From contig JAWZYV010012241.1 in assembly GCA_038373885.1 (NCBI GenBank), positions 372,001-436,000 of the forward strand: a stretch of 64,000 bases of DNA, read 5' to 3'. A program made the position numbers and the translations under genes. The notes beneath the pieces were generated by a model that was not told where the DNA came from, ran no database searches, and saw only the letters and a program-made list of their open reading frames with translations. This DNA comes from Cheiracanthium punctorium (taxonomy: Eukaryota > Arthropoda > Arachnida > Araneae > Cheiracanthiidae). This document shows, in pieces, positions 1 to 10,160 of this stretch; within the stretch, counting starts at the first letter, position 1, and the number at the start of each line of letters is the position of its first letter.

Positions 1-1510
1 CGGAAAAAGGCAACAGAATTGGAAACTTTTGTTAAAACGTTTTATGATCGTTAAAATTTACTTTTTTTTATATGACGACATTAACTTTCATAAACAAGAT
101 TTTATGTGAGGAAAAAAAAAATTGCATGTATTAAATAATAATTAACTCGTCTGTTTGAACCTCGTCAGGGAGAGACCCCCTGAACCCCCCTAATTTTTTA
201 GTTTCATGATTGCCCTATTAAAACGATATTAATTGACTATGTCACTATCTCTCACCTTTCGTGTCTTTCGCCTGGTAACCGTATGGTGAAATTTTTGGGA
301 TTGTAATCTATTTATAGAAAAATACATGTGATACATATTCTACAGCTCACGAAATATCGTAACAATAGACTAAAGCTGTTCTGAACTAATAGTATTTAAA
401 TATATGTAAAATTATGTCGCATACTTTTATGTCGCTTTTTTGGGACACATTTTTCGGACAATTTTCAATAAAGGGGGTGAGAGATAAAAGGACATAAGTC
501 ATTAATAATAATAATAATAAAGCGCGCACAAAAAAGAAATATATTTTTATAATCTCTGTTGTTATTAAAAAAAATTGTATATGTGATGTTGTGTCATATG
601 CACAGGGATTAGAGTTAAATAAGCTCGTTGGGCTTATTAAATAAACATAAGTTCGTATTAAATAAGCACGACTATATTAGAATCATAGTAGTATTTCATG
701 CTGACACCCACGGATCAGGGGCGTAGCCAAGGGGGGGGGTTAGGGGGGTCATAACCACCCCCATGAGGAATTTTTTGCCATACAAAATGTATATTCTTCA
801 CTACATTGTCACACCCACGTATACATATATATGAGTTGTAGTAGTCGTAAACCCCACCCCCGCCCCCATGAAAAATTTCTGGCTACGCCCCTGCCACGGA
901 TAGATGATAGTTACCATTAAACAAAACCTGCATCAAATGAATTGTTTGATCTGATGAGCTTCCAACGTGAAACTCAAAACATTAGTTTATGCTTCCATTT
1001 TGTTATTTTCACCATACACATATATATTTATCCATCGCTGTTGATTTTTCTGGTGCGTCCAAATTTTTTTGTATTACATATTGCGCTTATTACGCGTATT
1101 CTGGAATAAAACTCACGATAACGTTAACTTTTAAGAGCTCCCGGGCACAGAATACGAGTTCTGTATAACTATTTCGGGCGGCCTGCGATTGTGTAAACAA
1201 TTTGAGCGTAGGTAGTCCTTAACCAGGGTGTGCCCCGGTTCGTGAGTTGAAGGTGGAGATCACCGTTCTAAAAGAAGCTTCAATTTTTCTTGGCTCGTTA
1301 TCCTATTCAATGAAATATATATATATATATATATACATATTTAATAGAATTTGAATGGATGGAAAACTCGCCCTAAAAAATAAAACTAAAGATCATCCAG
1401 AATTTCCTTAGAAATAGTTCAAAGTTCGACGCTCTGTAACAATGACATTGGAGCATGCACGGGTATTTAAGGTACAGTGAAACTTGTTCTTGAGCAACTT
1501 TGTTAACCCT
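1..1510. other. Gene-free AT-rich flank
   Basis: No coding potential is seen. It contains a hAT-like MITE (716-893), a short ATA/ATT run near 508-521, and an (AT)n run at about 1315-1336. Confidence 0.5.
716..893. mobile_element. hAT-like MITE, GTAGCCA family, with 8-bp TSD
   Basis: It starts CAGGGGCGTAGCCA and ends TGGCTACGCCCCTG. It is flanked by an exact 8-bp duplication CCACGGAT (708-715 and 894-901). An 8-bp TSD with CAG...CTG termini is the hAT signature. The interior has G-rich and C-rich tracts and no ORF. Confidence 0.88.
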
Positions 1511-2027
1511 TTAACCCTTTGAGGCGCAACCCTTTCCCAATGTTGAAAAAAAAAAAGGGGGCAGCCGCTGCCATCGCTCGACTTAACGACCAGCAAGATA
1601 GCGGACGATCGAAATGTTCATCGCTTGCTACAGATCTAGAGACCCTCTTTTGACGACAGCCGGCTGTGCCGGCACAGCCAGCTGTCGTCAAAAAAGGGTC
1701 TCTAGATCTGTGGCAAGCGATAAACGTTTCGATCGTCCGTCATCTTGCTGGTCGTTAAAACGAGCGATGGCAAAGGCTGCCCTTTTTTCAATATTGGGCA
1801 ATCTATTCAGCTGTTCTCCCATTCTTCCATTTTTCAGAAGATGTCAGTGCTGTTAAAAAGAATCTTTTTACGGAAAAGGACGTGCTAAAAAAGTAAAGAA
1901 TTCTCGTGGAGCTATGTCACCCGCAACTATTTTTATAGAAATCCAATCTATTCTTCGTGACTGGCAACAGTCAGAACGTCAGAGTTGGGTGTTCCCAGAG
2001 CGGGAGCACTGCGCGTTGAAGGGTTAA
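1511..2027. mobile_element. piggyBac-like palindromic MITE, copy 1
   Basis: It is bounded by TTAA at both ends, with termini CCCTTTGAGGCGCAACCC and ...CGCGTTGAAGGG. The centre is a long imperfect palindrome around CTGTGCCGGCACAG (near 1675) whose arms repeat the AGACCC and CGATCGTCCG segments. TTAA targets and a terminal CCC are piggyBac hallmarks. The open frames inside come from the palindrome and are not genes. Confidence 0.85.
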
Positions 2028-2047
2028 CTTGTTCTTGAACAACTTTG

Positions 2048-2549
2048 TTAACCCTTTAACGCTCGGTGTCCTCGCCATGAGGACACAAAACTCCGACGTT
2101 TTGACTGTTGTCATTCAAGAAGACTGAATTTGATTTCTATAAAAATACTTGGAGCTGGCATAGTTACACGGAGACTCCGTGTAACTTTGTCTTTACTTTT
2201 TAGCGCACCATTTCCCATAAAAATGGTCGATTAGGTGTAAAATTTTCAGGATTATATTTAACAGCGCCGGCATCTGCTGAAAACGGGAGAATACGAGGTA
2301 AATTCATTGTATAGAAGGACAACTGGACAGACTGCCCAATGCTGAAAAAAGGGACATCCGCTGCTATCGCTTCGATTTAACTACCAACAAGATGGCTGCG
2401 CGCACAGCCAGTCAGTCGAAAAAGGCCTCTAGATCTGTGCCACGCCATGAACGATTCGAGCGACCGCCATTTTGCTGGCAGTTAAATCGAGCGATGGCAA
2501 CGGCTGCCCGTCATTCAGCATTCGGAAAGGGTTGCGCTTCAAAGGGTAA
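2048..2549. mobile_element. piggyBac-like palindromic MITE, copy 2, inverted relative to copy 1
   Basis: It begins TTAACCCTTTAACGCTCGG and ends ...GCGCTTCAAAGGGTAAA, with the right TTAA mutated to TAAA. It lies 20 bp from copy 1 in the opposite orientation. The central palindrome is shortened relative to copy 1. Confidence 0.8.
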
Positions 2550-2649
2550 AGGACCGTTGTGTGTTATGTTTGTTTGTGTTGCTATGGGAAAGTTACGTTA
2601 GAGCTATCTTCCAAGAGTGTCTTGGTCGGAGTACTTTCTAAGGGGTTCT

Positions 2650-2880
2650 AGGGCACATGGCACAGTGGTTTTGTCACTGAAAAGGGTAGACGGTCCCGAG
2701 TTCGGGTCCCATTCCGCGGCTGTCGATCTAACAATCTGCAGTTTCGGTAGGTTTCCTCCAGATGTAACGCGAATACGCGTTAGAGCTCCTTAGAAAGTTC
2801 TCCTACCCAGGCACCCCCATCTTGGCAGATCGCCCTAGCGTAGCGTTGCCATAATCACACACACACACACACACACACAG
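2650..2880 (+). repeat. tRNA-derived SINE, family A, with (CA)n tail
   Basis: The pol III box A-like TGGCACAGTGG and box B-like GAGTTCGGGTCC are followed by the family body GTCGATCTAACAATCTGCAG and a (CA)n tail (2857-2879). The same body recurs at 13395, 14779, 15759 and 28203. It is a SINE and not a functional tRNA, since no acceptor stem closes the cloverleaf. Confidence 0.72.
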
Positions 2881-2917
2881 AAAAAAAAACTAACGCTCAT
2901 TCACGTTACACCTGGAG

Positions 2918-2960
2918 AAAACCGTCCATAACTCCAGACCATTAGATCGACCATTAGACC
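2918..2960 (-). repeat. SINE family A fragment
   Basis: AACTCCAGACCATTAGATCG is the reverse complement of the family A body. It directly abuts the half piggyBac-like MITE that follows. Confidence 0.5.
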
Positions 2961-2961
2961 A

Positions 2962-3124
2962 GGCTGTGCCACACAGCCAGCTGTCGACAAAAAAAAGGGT
3001 CTCTAGGTCTGTGGCACGCGATGCACGTTTCGATCGTCCGCCCTCTTGCTGGTCGTTAAGTCGAGCGATGGCAACGGCTGCCCTTTTTTCAGCATTGGGC
3101 AAGGGTTGCCCCTCAAAGGGTTAA
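2962..3124. mobile_element. piggyBac-like MITE, half copy
   Basis: It holds the central palindrome and right arm only, ending GCCCCTCAAAGGGTTAA (TTAA 3121-3124). The left half is missing, replaced by SINE sequence. Confidence 0.75.
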
Positions 3125-4851
3125 GCATCCCTGTTCTGTTTAAGAGAGTAACCGACGTGGAAATAAACTGATTCGTTTCTTAGTAACTATTTCTTCACAG
3201 AATCGCGCGTCTTAGCTGCAGCGCTGTTGTACTGCTTTCTAACACGCAAAAAATCTAATTCGAACGGAAAGAAATGGGTGTTGGCCGGCCTTGCCGTAGA
3301 CGTCTCCTAAAAACACCATCAGCCAGAGGCCGCTGGTCACGAAATGACCCTCGAAGAAGAGAAAAGCTCACGGAATGAACGCCTTCTTTTCCCCTTTGGA
3401 AGTCGATGGCTTTGAATTCTTTTTTTTCAGCCAAGGAGAAACCGGACTGTTTCAGGAAAGCGAATGTTGATGATGAGGATTTATTTTGTGATTATTAGTC
3501 GAAGCTTCGTAACAGCGCACTTTGCTTACGAAACGTACGTGTTTAAAACTTCAGTTGAACTAAAAAGTGTTTGTCTTTTCCGAATAAGGTTATTGGCCGC
3601 GAAAAGTTCGCTTTATTGACAGTGGCGTAGTCAGGGAGGGGATAGGGGGGTCACAACCCCCGATGAGGAATTTTTTGCCATACAAAATGTATATTCTTCA
3701 TTCCCTTATCACACATACGTATACTTGTATGTAAGTTGCAGCAGTCGTAACGCCCCCCCCCATGGGCGCCGGCAGCATAGGACAAGGGGGGCAATCTCCC
3801 CCCTGGGTTTTTGTATGCTGTGTTTTCCCTTGCTTTTTTGCTCTTCCCAACATGGTAACCATACGTTGAAGTAATCTTGGTAACCTTGCCAACATGGTAA
3901 CCATGCTAGGGTAGAACCCCCCATGAAAATTTCCTGGCTACGCCACTGTTTTATTTATCTTTAAATTCTAATCTCGTTAATTTCCTTCTTCATTTTTCTT
4001 TTCATTCTTTTTTTTTTTTATAGCCCATTTATGCCTATAGTGTCCCTTTTTTGGGGACGGCATTTTCGCTATCAGTCGAAAACGTTTGTTATTTTTCCTA
4101 GCCTTTATTCGGGAGTATTGAACCTCAACTCCACAAAATATTTGAACATGACCCAGTAGGATGTCGACTTTTCAATTTTTATAGATAATGATTTTAAGAG
4201 AAATCGTGGCTCTTTTTCAAGAAATGGATGTCAGAAATTTATCTATTATTGCTGGTATTAGCAAAAATAGTTGCAAAAATATCTGCGCACAAGTGGGTTA
4301 ATTTAAACTTATTTTTTTTAATTCGCGTGTTCTTTTTGCGCCAATGGATTTTAGACACATCTCGGTTTCGCACATTTGCGAAGTTGGGAGCTTATTTGGG
4401 CGAAACTTGACGAAGTCCAGAATGGGAAGCACGTAACGGCCAACTCTCCACGGCTGCTGCTAAGACGTAAACGGGGAAAACAGAGAGCAACTTCCCACGA
4501 CTTTCTCCGACCTAGTGAACCGATTTTTTCATCGGTAATTGGCTGGCGCGGTGGTGGCTCGTCGACAAATTTATTCTTTCGTCTTGTGAATGGTTTTATT
4601 GCTGGATCTTGATTGGGATCTCCATATCGGTTCGCTCTAGCAAGCGCGGGGGGAAAAATTAATAAAAAGAAAGAAATGAAACTATCAAGCGAGTTTTATA
4701 ACGTGCAAATAAGCATTTCTGTAATGAGATCTTGGGAAACAGTTGGTTTTAATTAAATGAAAGATTCTTTGCGCAATACCAGGCCTCTCTGTTTTAATCC
4801 TATTTCAGAATTGTTTGATTTCAGTCTGCATGTGGGCACCTTAACATCTCC
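3125..4851. other. Gene-free region with one MITE
   Basis: Apart from the hAT-like MITE at 3620-3948, no gene or repeat family is recognised. The open frames near 4228-4612 show no known domain, start context or splice signals. Confidence 0.4.
3620..3948. mobile_element. hAT-like MITE, GTAGCCA family, with internal insert
   Basis: Its termini CAGTGGCGTAGTCA and TGGCTACGCCACTG and its interior up to about 3760 match the copy at 716-893. It is longer because extra sequence with a repeated AACATGGTAACCAT motif lies between about 3765 and 3915. The flanks tttattga/ttttattt give only a weak TSD. Confidence 0.75.
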
Positions 4852-5235
4852 TTAACCCTTTAACGCGCAGTGTTCCCGCTCTGGGAACACCAAACTCTGA
4901 CGTTTTGACTGTTGCCAGTCACGAAGAATGGATTTGATTTCTATAAAAATAGTTGCGGGTAACCTAGCTCTAGAGAATCCTTTACTTTTTAGCACGTCAT
5001 TTCCCGGGAAAAGATTATTTTTAACAGCACTGACATCTGCTGAAAAATGGAAGAATGCGAGAACAGCTGGACAGATTGCCCAATGCTGAAAAAAGGGCAG
5101 CCGTTGCCATCGCTCGACTTAACGACCAGCAAGAGGGCGGACGATCGAAACGTTCATCGCGTGCCACAGATCGAGAGACCCTTTTTTGCCGACAGCTGGC
5201 TGTGCGCGGGCACAGCCAGCTGTCGGCAAAAAAGG
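4852..5235. mobile_element. piggyBac-like MITE, truncated copy
   Basis: It starts TTAACCCTTTAACGCGCAG and runs through the central palindrome (GCTGTGCGCGGGCACAGC near 5208). It breaks off at about 5235, where Tigger-like sequence begins, so the right arm is lost. Confidence 0.8.
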
Positions 5236-5912
5236 CGTTTTATTGACTATTTATAGCGTTTTATTGACTATTATAAGATAATTGCTATAATGCGTAATAT
5301 AAACAAGTCTGGCACATATTCCTTATTTAAAATGAAATATAAAACTTATTTAAAGAGAAAATAGTACTTCATTTAATGCTTACATTAAAAAAAAAAAGAT
5401 ACAATTTGTGTCTGTGTGCAAGTTTTTACTTTTCTCTGAAACAACCATTTTTTCTAGTTTGTTTTTTACTTTAAAAAGCAGATCTCTAACCGGTTACTTT
5501 GTAACCGCTCAGGAATTTTCGATCATTTCATCGATTTTCCCTAAAGTTGCTTGTGTTGAAAGTTTAGCTTGCTCGCCATTTCAAACATCGGGGAATTCCT
5601 CATCAGGGACGGAATTAGCTTGAGAATAATTTAGGACAAAAATTAATTTGTAGGACAACTTCAACATCTGATTGTCCAAGAGATTAAGAATCCAAGATAA
5701 AAGGACTTATATTCGACCATAAGCCTGACCTTGAGTTTTTCCGCTCAAAATTACAACATGGAGCGAGTAGAATTTCTCGAAAAATGAGATGTGCGATCCC
5801 ACTCGGTGGCCGTTTAGAGGGGGTCGGGTGGCCGCTGATAGGGGTTAACAAAGTCTATGAGCCCCCAAAAAAACGTGCCATAAAAAATTGGCCGCTTGGA
5901 GAAATTTCACTG
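5236..5912. mobile_element. Tigger-like element, 5'-truncated copy
   Basis: It is homologous along most of its length to 51505-52199, for example ATAAACAAGTCTGGCACATA and TGGCCGCTGATAG. The right terminus ATTTCACTG is followed by TA (5913-5914). The left TIR is missing, and a TTTATAGCGTTTTATTGACT stretch is partly duplicated at the junction. The transposase remnant is too decayed to read. Confidence 0.75.
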
Positions 5913-5960
5913 TATATTATTTCGTTTAATAAAGACGCAATTTCTATATAGGTTAGTGTG

Positions 5961-6244
5961 AAGGCCGTGGTAGCCCAGTGGTTAAGGCGTTGGACTCGTA
6001 ACCGGAAGGTTGCGGGTTCGATACCGGCGTACCACTAAAGACCACGGTGTACGTGCACGTTAAATCCGTGGTTCCGAAAGTCCTCTCGGCGGTCGCTAGC
6101 AGTTTCCGAGGGGTGACAGTATTGAGAAGTCCTCCACCTTCTGATGAGGTTCCAAATTGTGTCGTAAAATTCTGGGAAGGACGTATATGTAGCTCTAAGC
6201 GACACATTCAGTGACGCGAGCTGTCCTCTCCTGGCAAATAAATA
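5961..6244 (+). repeat. tRNA-derived SINE with near-perfect TSD
   Basis: A tRNA-like head carries box A (TAGCCCAGTGG) and box B (GGTTCGATACC), with a CGT in the anticodon-loop position. A body and AAATAAATAG tail follow. The flanks GGTTAGTGTG (5951-5960) and GGGTAGTGTG (6245-6254) look like a 10-bp target duplication with one mismatch. The acceptor stem is not closed, so this is not a working tRNA gene. Confidence 0.75.
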
Positions 6245-6279
6245 GGGTAGTGTGCGTGGGCCAGTGTTAAATGCTCATA

Positions 6280-6740
6280 ATATTTTTTTTTCCAGAAAGA
6301 AAAAAAAAAAAAAAAAGAACAACCCGCTGGGTTTTTTTTTTTTTTTGGGGGGGGGTTGGGTTTTATCAGGATTTTTGGACTTAATCTGTTTTTTTTAGGG
6401 GATCTGGTGGGTATTCAGAATGTTTGAAAAAATATTGCTAATTACTAAATAAAACTTCAAGTAATTAATTCGTGACAATAATCAATTATACATGACAAAA
6501 ATATGTAAATCAATAATTATAGCCAATTATGGTTTGCTTTTAGATAAACTGATTATTAGTGATATTTTAGCAATAAAACTAATGTTTTGTTCGGGATAAA
6601 AAAAGATCCTTATTCATTTTAATTCAAATGATAGGCATAAAAATATTTCCTTAAAAAGTTATTCAGATTTTTTTCCTTCCTTGGGCAGTAGTGGTTGTGT
6701 AGGGGGGGGGGGGCTGTTTAAACTTTACATCTACTGTACT
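6280..6740. repeat. Unclassified interspersed repeat, copy 1
   Basis: Shared blocks (TTGCTAATTA, CCAATTATGGTTTG-like, ATAGGCATAAAAATATTTC, GGGCTGTTTA) recur in the same order at 17040-17530. Both copies have ...CCC..GGGTTTTT motifs nearby, and a possible third relative lies at 63545. No ORF or clear termini were found. Confidence 0.5.
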
Positions 6741-6897
6741 GATAGTAAGAAATATATTAGCTATGTAATTAAAGTTCATATTTTATAATTTGGGGTTATT
6801 TTTTTTTTCCTGAGTGGACTTAAAAAACATAAATAAACGCAACTGTAAATATCTGCTGCAAACTTTGATTTGGAAAGTTTAAGGAAAGAGAAACACG

Positions 6898-7140
6898 ATG
6901 TTAATACGCTTTATTATTATTATTTTAAACTCAAGATACTCTTAATTCTGTTTTGCATCGTTTTATCCAATTTTACAAACGTTTTAGAAAGATTAATGTT
7001 ATTACGCTTTATTTTTTCATAATTATGTTAATAGACTTTTTAATAATGTTAATACGCTTTATTTATATTAGATTAATGTTATTACGCTTTACTTTATTTA
7101 TTTATTTATTTTTATAATTATGTTGATACGCTTTATTTAT
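6898..7140. repeat. Degenerate tandem repeat around a TACGCTTTATTT core
   Basis: About six imperfect copies of (ATG)TTAATACGCTTTATT occur between 6898 and 7140, interspersed with TTTA runs. Confidence 0.6.
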
Positions 7141-7438
7141 TTTTTTTTTTTCTCTAACTCAAGACACTCTTAATTCTGTTTTGCATGATTTTATTTTCTC
7201 CCGTCTTCCACATCTGCAGTCAAACTAATGGAATTAAGATGTACTTATAAAAGGAATCCAAGAACATATCCATGTCATCCAGGTTCCTCCTGACACTCCC
7301 ATAAATTTTCCTTCTCTGACTTCCGTCGTCTTGGTGACGCTTTTCCAGCTCGAGACCATTTCCAGCTGTCAGACACTCATCAAGGGCCTGCCACCGCGCG
7401 TCCATCAAGAGGCTCTCGGAAGGGCGTGGCCCCAAGAC
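7139..7438 (-). pseudogene. Possible retrocopy fragment of an unidentified protein
   Basis: A GC-richer minus-strand frame of about 73 codons (7220-7438) ends in a stop at 7220-7222. It is followed about 30 bases later by AATAAA and then an A-rich tract (complement of 7139-7151). The predicted peptide is polar and charged (DARWQALDECL..., ...NLDDMDMFLDSFYKY); I do not recognise the family. No splice acceptor precedes it; instead an oligo-A tract lies on the 5' side. This suits a 5'-truncated processed copy better than a spliced terminal exon, but neither is proven. Confidence 0.35.
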
Positions 7439-7556
7439 GATAGCTTTCAGTTTTTTTTTTTTTTTTTTTTCCCTTTTAACTCTTGTATGTATATAGATAC
7501 CACACAGGGCACCTAAAAAATAGGTTGAAAATTACTTTTCCTGATGCTGTTATTGT

Positions 7557-8960
7557 CAGAGTTGGGCAAAATTCGCCGAAAATGTATTTTCGATACAAAA
7601 TACATTGATTCAAACACTAAAATATAAAATACAAAATACTTCTTGAATTTAAAAAAAATGCAAAATACATGTATTTTCAAAATTTATATAAGATACAAAA
7701 TACATTTAAAATCTTTAAAGCATTTGAATCGAGAAGAAGCTAAATATTCCACGGAAGATCTCAGTTTATTTTATTTAAATACATTTTAACAGGAATAAAA
7801 CAAACGCAATCATAATAGTTGTATTAAGGAAGAGGTGCTGTTTGTTTTTCTAAAATGTTGCCTTTCAAAGTTTTACCTGTATAGCAATAAAATCCGAAAC
7901 AGACCATTTCTCAGAAATTGCATCAACACTCAAAGCACAGTGAAAACTATACAATTTCAGAATTGTTTATAAAAACTTTAATATCCAAAAGTCACAGTGC
8001 ATAAAATAAACATCTGCATATAATATTTATTATTTAGCTATTGATTTCAGGCGAACGTTTGAATATAAATACTCAGCTAAATCACAAAAAAATTTAAGTT
8101 TGTCGTTCAGTGAGTTTTAGAATTTATCGTAAATTTAAATATTTTGCATATTATCTAAGTTTTCCGTTCCCATAACTGACACTGCTCCTTAACTTTTTCA
8201 TTTCCATCTGCACACAAAATTTAGAAACATTTTTAATTAAGAATTGCACAAAAGATTTCAAAATCATCTAAAATGGAAATTTGATTCACTCCATCCTATT
8301 ACGGGAAGCTTTCGCTCTAATGGTCCGAAATTTGGGGTGTTTTACTCTATATGTAATCGAATGCTCCTTAAAACCCCCTTAAAAAGTCCTCCACCCAAGG
8401 CATCTTTCCCCCTAAGGCTCATAGCCTTCGTGCAGCTTTGTCTCTTAACCACAATAACCAAGAATCCATTATACTTCTGCAGAAATACTGACAGCCTTAT
8501 TTTTCTAGAACTTAGCAACACATTTCAAATTTCCCTTAAAGAATCTAATAAATACTACCCAAAATGTTTATACTACTTTTGGTTACATATACAGTGGGAA
8601 TATAGAAACTGAAACATTCCTAGTCCATATATACTGTCCGTGTTTTAAACAGGAGAAAGGAAGGATTTTCTTTCCCTTTCCTGTTTTTGTCCCCAGTGAC
8701 AATATTACGTGTAAGCTCACAAATTACGTCGAGAGAGGGGCGGGGTGTGTGTATAAATCAGCAACTTTATGATTTTCGTTTGTACATGCTGTCTGATCAA
8801 TCTGTGGTGTTATGATTAATTTAATGTCAGAATACAAAATGTACTTTTTGTATTTTGAAATACACTCTCAACATGCTTTGTTTTTTACGAGTGAAAATAC
8901 AAAATGCAGGATACAAATGTATTTTGAAAATACATGTATTAGCGATACTGCCCAACTCTG
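7557..8960. mobile_element. hAT-like non-autonomous element, 1.4 kb, with exact 8-bp TSD
   Basis: Its termini CAGAGTTGGGCA and TGCCCAACTCTG are inverted repeats. It is flanked by an exact 8-bp duplication GTTATTGT (7549-7556, 8961-8968). Subterminal ATACAAAATACA-type repeats occur near both ends. A second copy lies at 57272-59035. No intact transposase frame is seen; the 122-codon frame at 8244 has no recognisable motif. Confidence 0.88.
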
Positions 8961-8976
8961 GTTATTGTATGGATAC

Positions 8977-9042
8977 TTGAATTTACGCCACCCCAACGTT
9001 GAATTTACGCCACGCCCAATACTTGAATTTACGCCACCCCAA
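8977..9042. repeat. Three-unit minisatellite of TTGAATTTACGCCACCCCAA
   Basis: Units at 8977, 8999 and 9023 are near-identical (20-21 bp), directly beside the right TSD of the hAT-like element. Confidence 0.8.
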
Positions 9043-9599
9043 TTTTGTCGCCCCTCTCTTGGAATCATGATTTTGCTGTCCCGCTCAACAGGGGCGCCCG
9101 GGGCACGTGCCCCACTTGCTCCCTTTTACTTGCGGTACTAGTAAGGAAGCAATATAGTTTAAGTTATTATATATAATATAACTTAAATATGCCAGTGAAT
9201 CAATAATGATATAATTAAGCATTTCTATGAGACATTTCTATGTAGTGAATTTTTTAAGTGACAAAATTTCTATTATTTATATTGAATTCCTTTCAGCGAT
9301 CCATTTTTCATATTTGCGATTTTTTTTTCTTCTTTTTGGTAACTCTACTGATTTCTACTATTTGTCTACGTTAAATATAAGAACGCAAATGTAATAATTT
9401 AAAATTAGTATATTTGAAAATCTTCAACACAAAACTAACATAGTGTATTACACCATGTAGCGTAGCAGCTGAGATGGGCCTTAAATAAATAAAATTGAGC
9501 TTTTTATGGCATTATTTCGAGTGCCTAATAAGCATTTTTATACATTTCATGATAGATAGTTAATCGTAATGATTTAATTGCTTGCAGTCAGGAAAACAC

Positions 9600-10160
9600 A
9601 TTACTGAGTGCAATTCAACTTTCTTAAGGGTGTATGTCGAAGGAAAAAAACTCAGTTTTTAGACTTAGTACACAAATTGAAATAAACTAATAGCACCATG
9701 GTTTCCAAAAAATTCCAGAGGGTTCTTCATAAGCTGCTTTACACACTGCAATGAGCGAAAAAACTGTGCCGATTGTGAAATTTTCAGAAAAAATCTTAAA
9801 CAGGGATCTGAGCTGCAAGATTTTTCGAACGCTTTGCGAAAATTCCGATTTTTAAGAATTTTTTCTAAAAGTTTTGAAACGGACACAGATTGATCGTTTA
9901 TTTCAGTATGTAGTACCAAGCGCGTAGCCAGGAAAATTTTTCGGGGGGGGGGATATGAACTTATATGTGTATAAATAGACGGAATTTCATCACTAATCTA
10001 AACATTTCGGGGGGGGGATATATCCCGATATCCCCCCCCTGGCTACGCCCCTGTGTAGTACAGCTTCTAAAGAGACAGTTTCAAAATTTTGAAGTGCCTG
10101 GCATCATTAGTTTATTTGTACTTATGTACCAAATCACATAAGTTCGTTAAGGTCACTTAG
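9600..10160. repeat. Decayed interspersed repeat interrupted by a MITE
   Basis: It matches 40885-41235 in inverted orientation (AAATTCCAGAG..TTCTTCAT, GAGCTGCAAGATTTTTC, AGAATTTTTTCT, CAAAATTTTGAAGTGCCTGGCAT) and part of 45330-45495. The copy is interrupted at 9917-10053 by a hAT MITE. Confidence 0.7.
9917..10053. mobile_element. hAT-like MITE, GTAGCCA family, with exact TSD
   Basis: Its termini are CAAGCGCGTAGCCAGG and CCTGGCTACGCCCCTG. The exact 8-bp TSD TGTAGTAC lies at 9909-9916 and 10054-10061. The interior is G-rich then C-rich. The homologous repeat at about 40955 keeps the uninterrupted target. Confidence 0.9.

Noticed and set aside
1503..3102. Open frames of 60-80 codons on both strands
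   Set aside because: They arise from the palindromic MITE arms; the same peptides recur at 5047, 18403 and 53436.
5961..6035. Possible tRNA gene (box A, box B, CGT anticodon position)
   Set aside because: The acceptor stem does not close, and the head continues into a repeat body and A-rich tail with flanking duplication, as in a SINE.
8244..8612. 122-codon open frame
   Set aside because: It lies inside the hAT-like element, has no recognisable domain, and is not open in the second copy.
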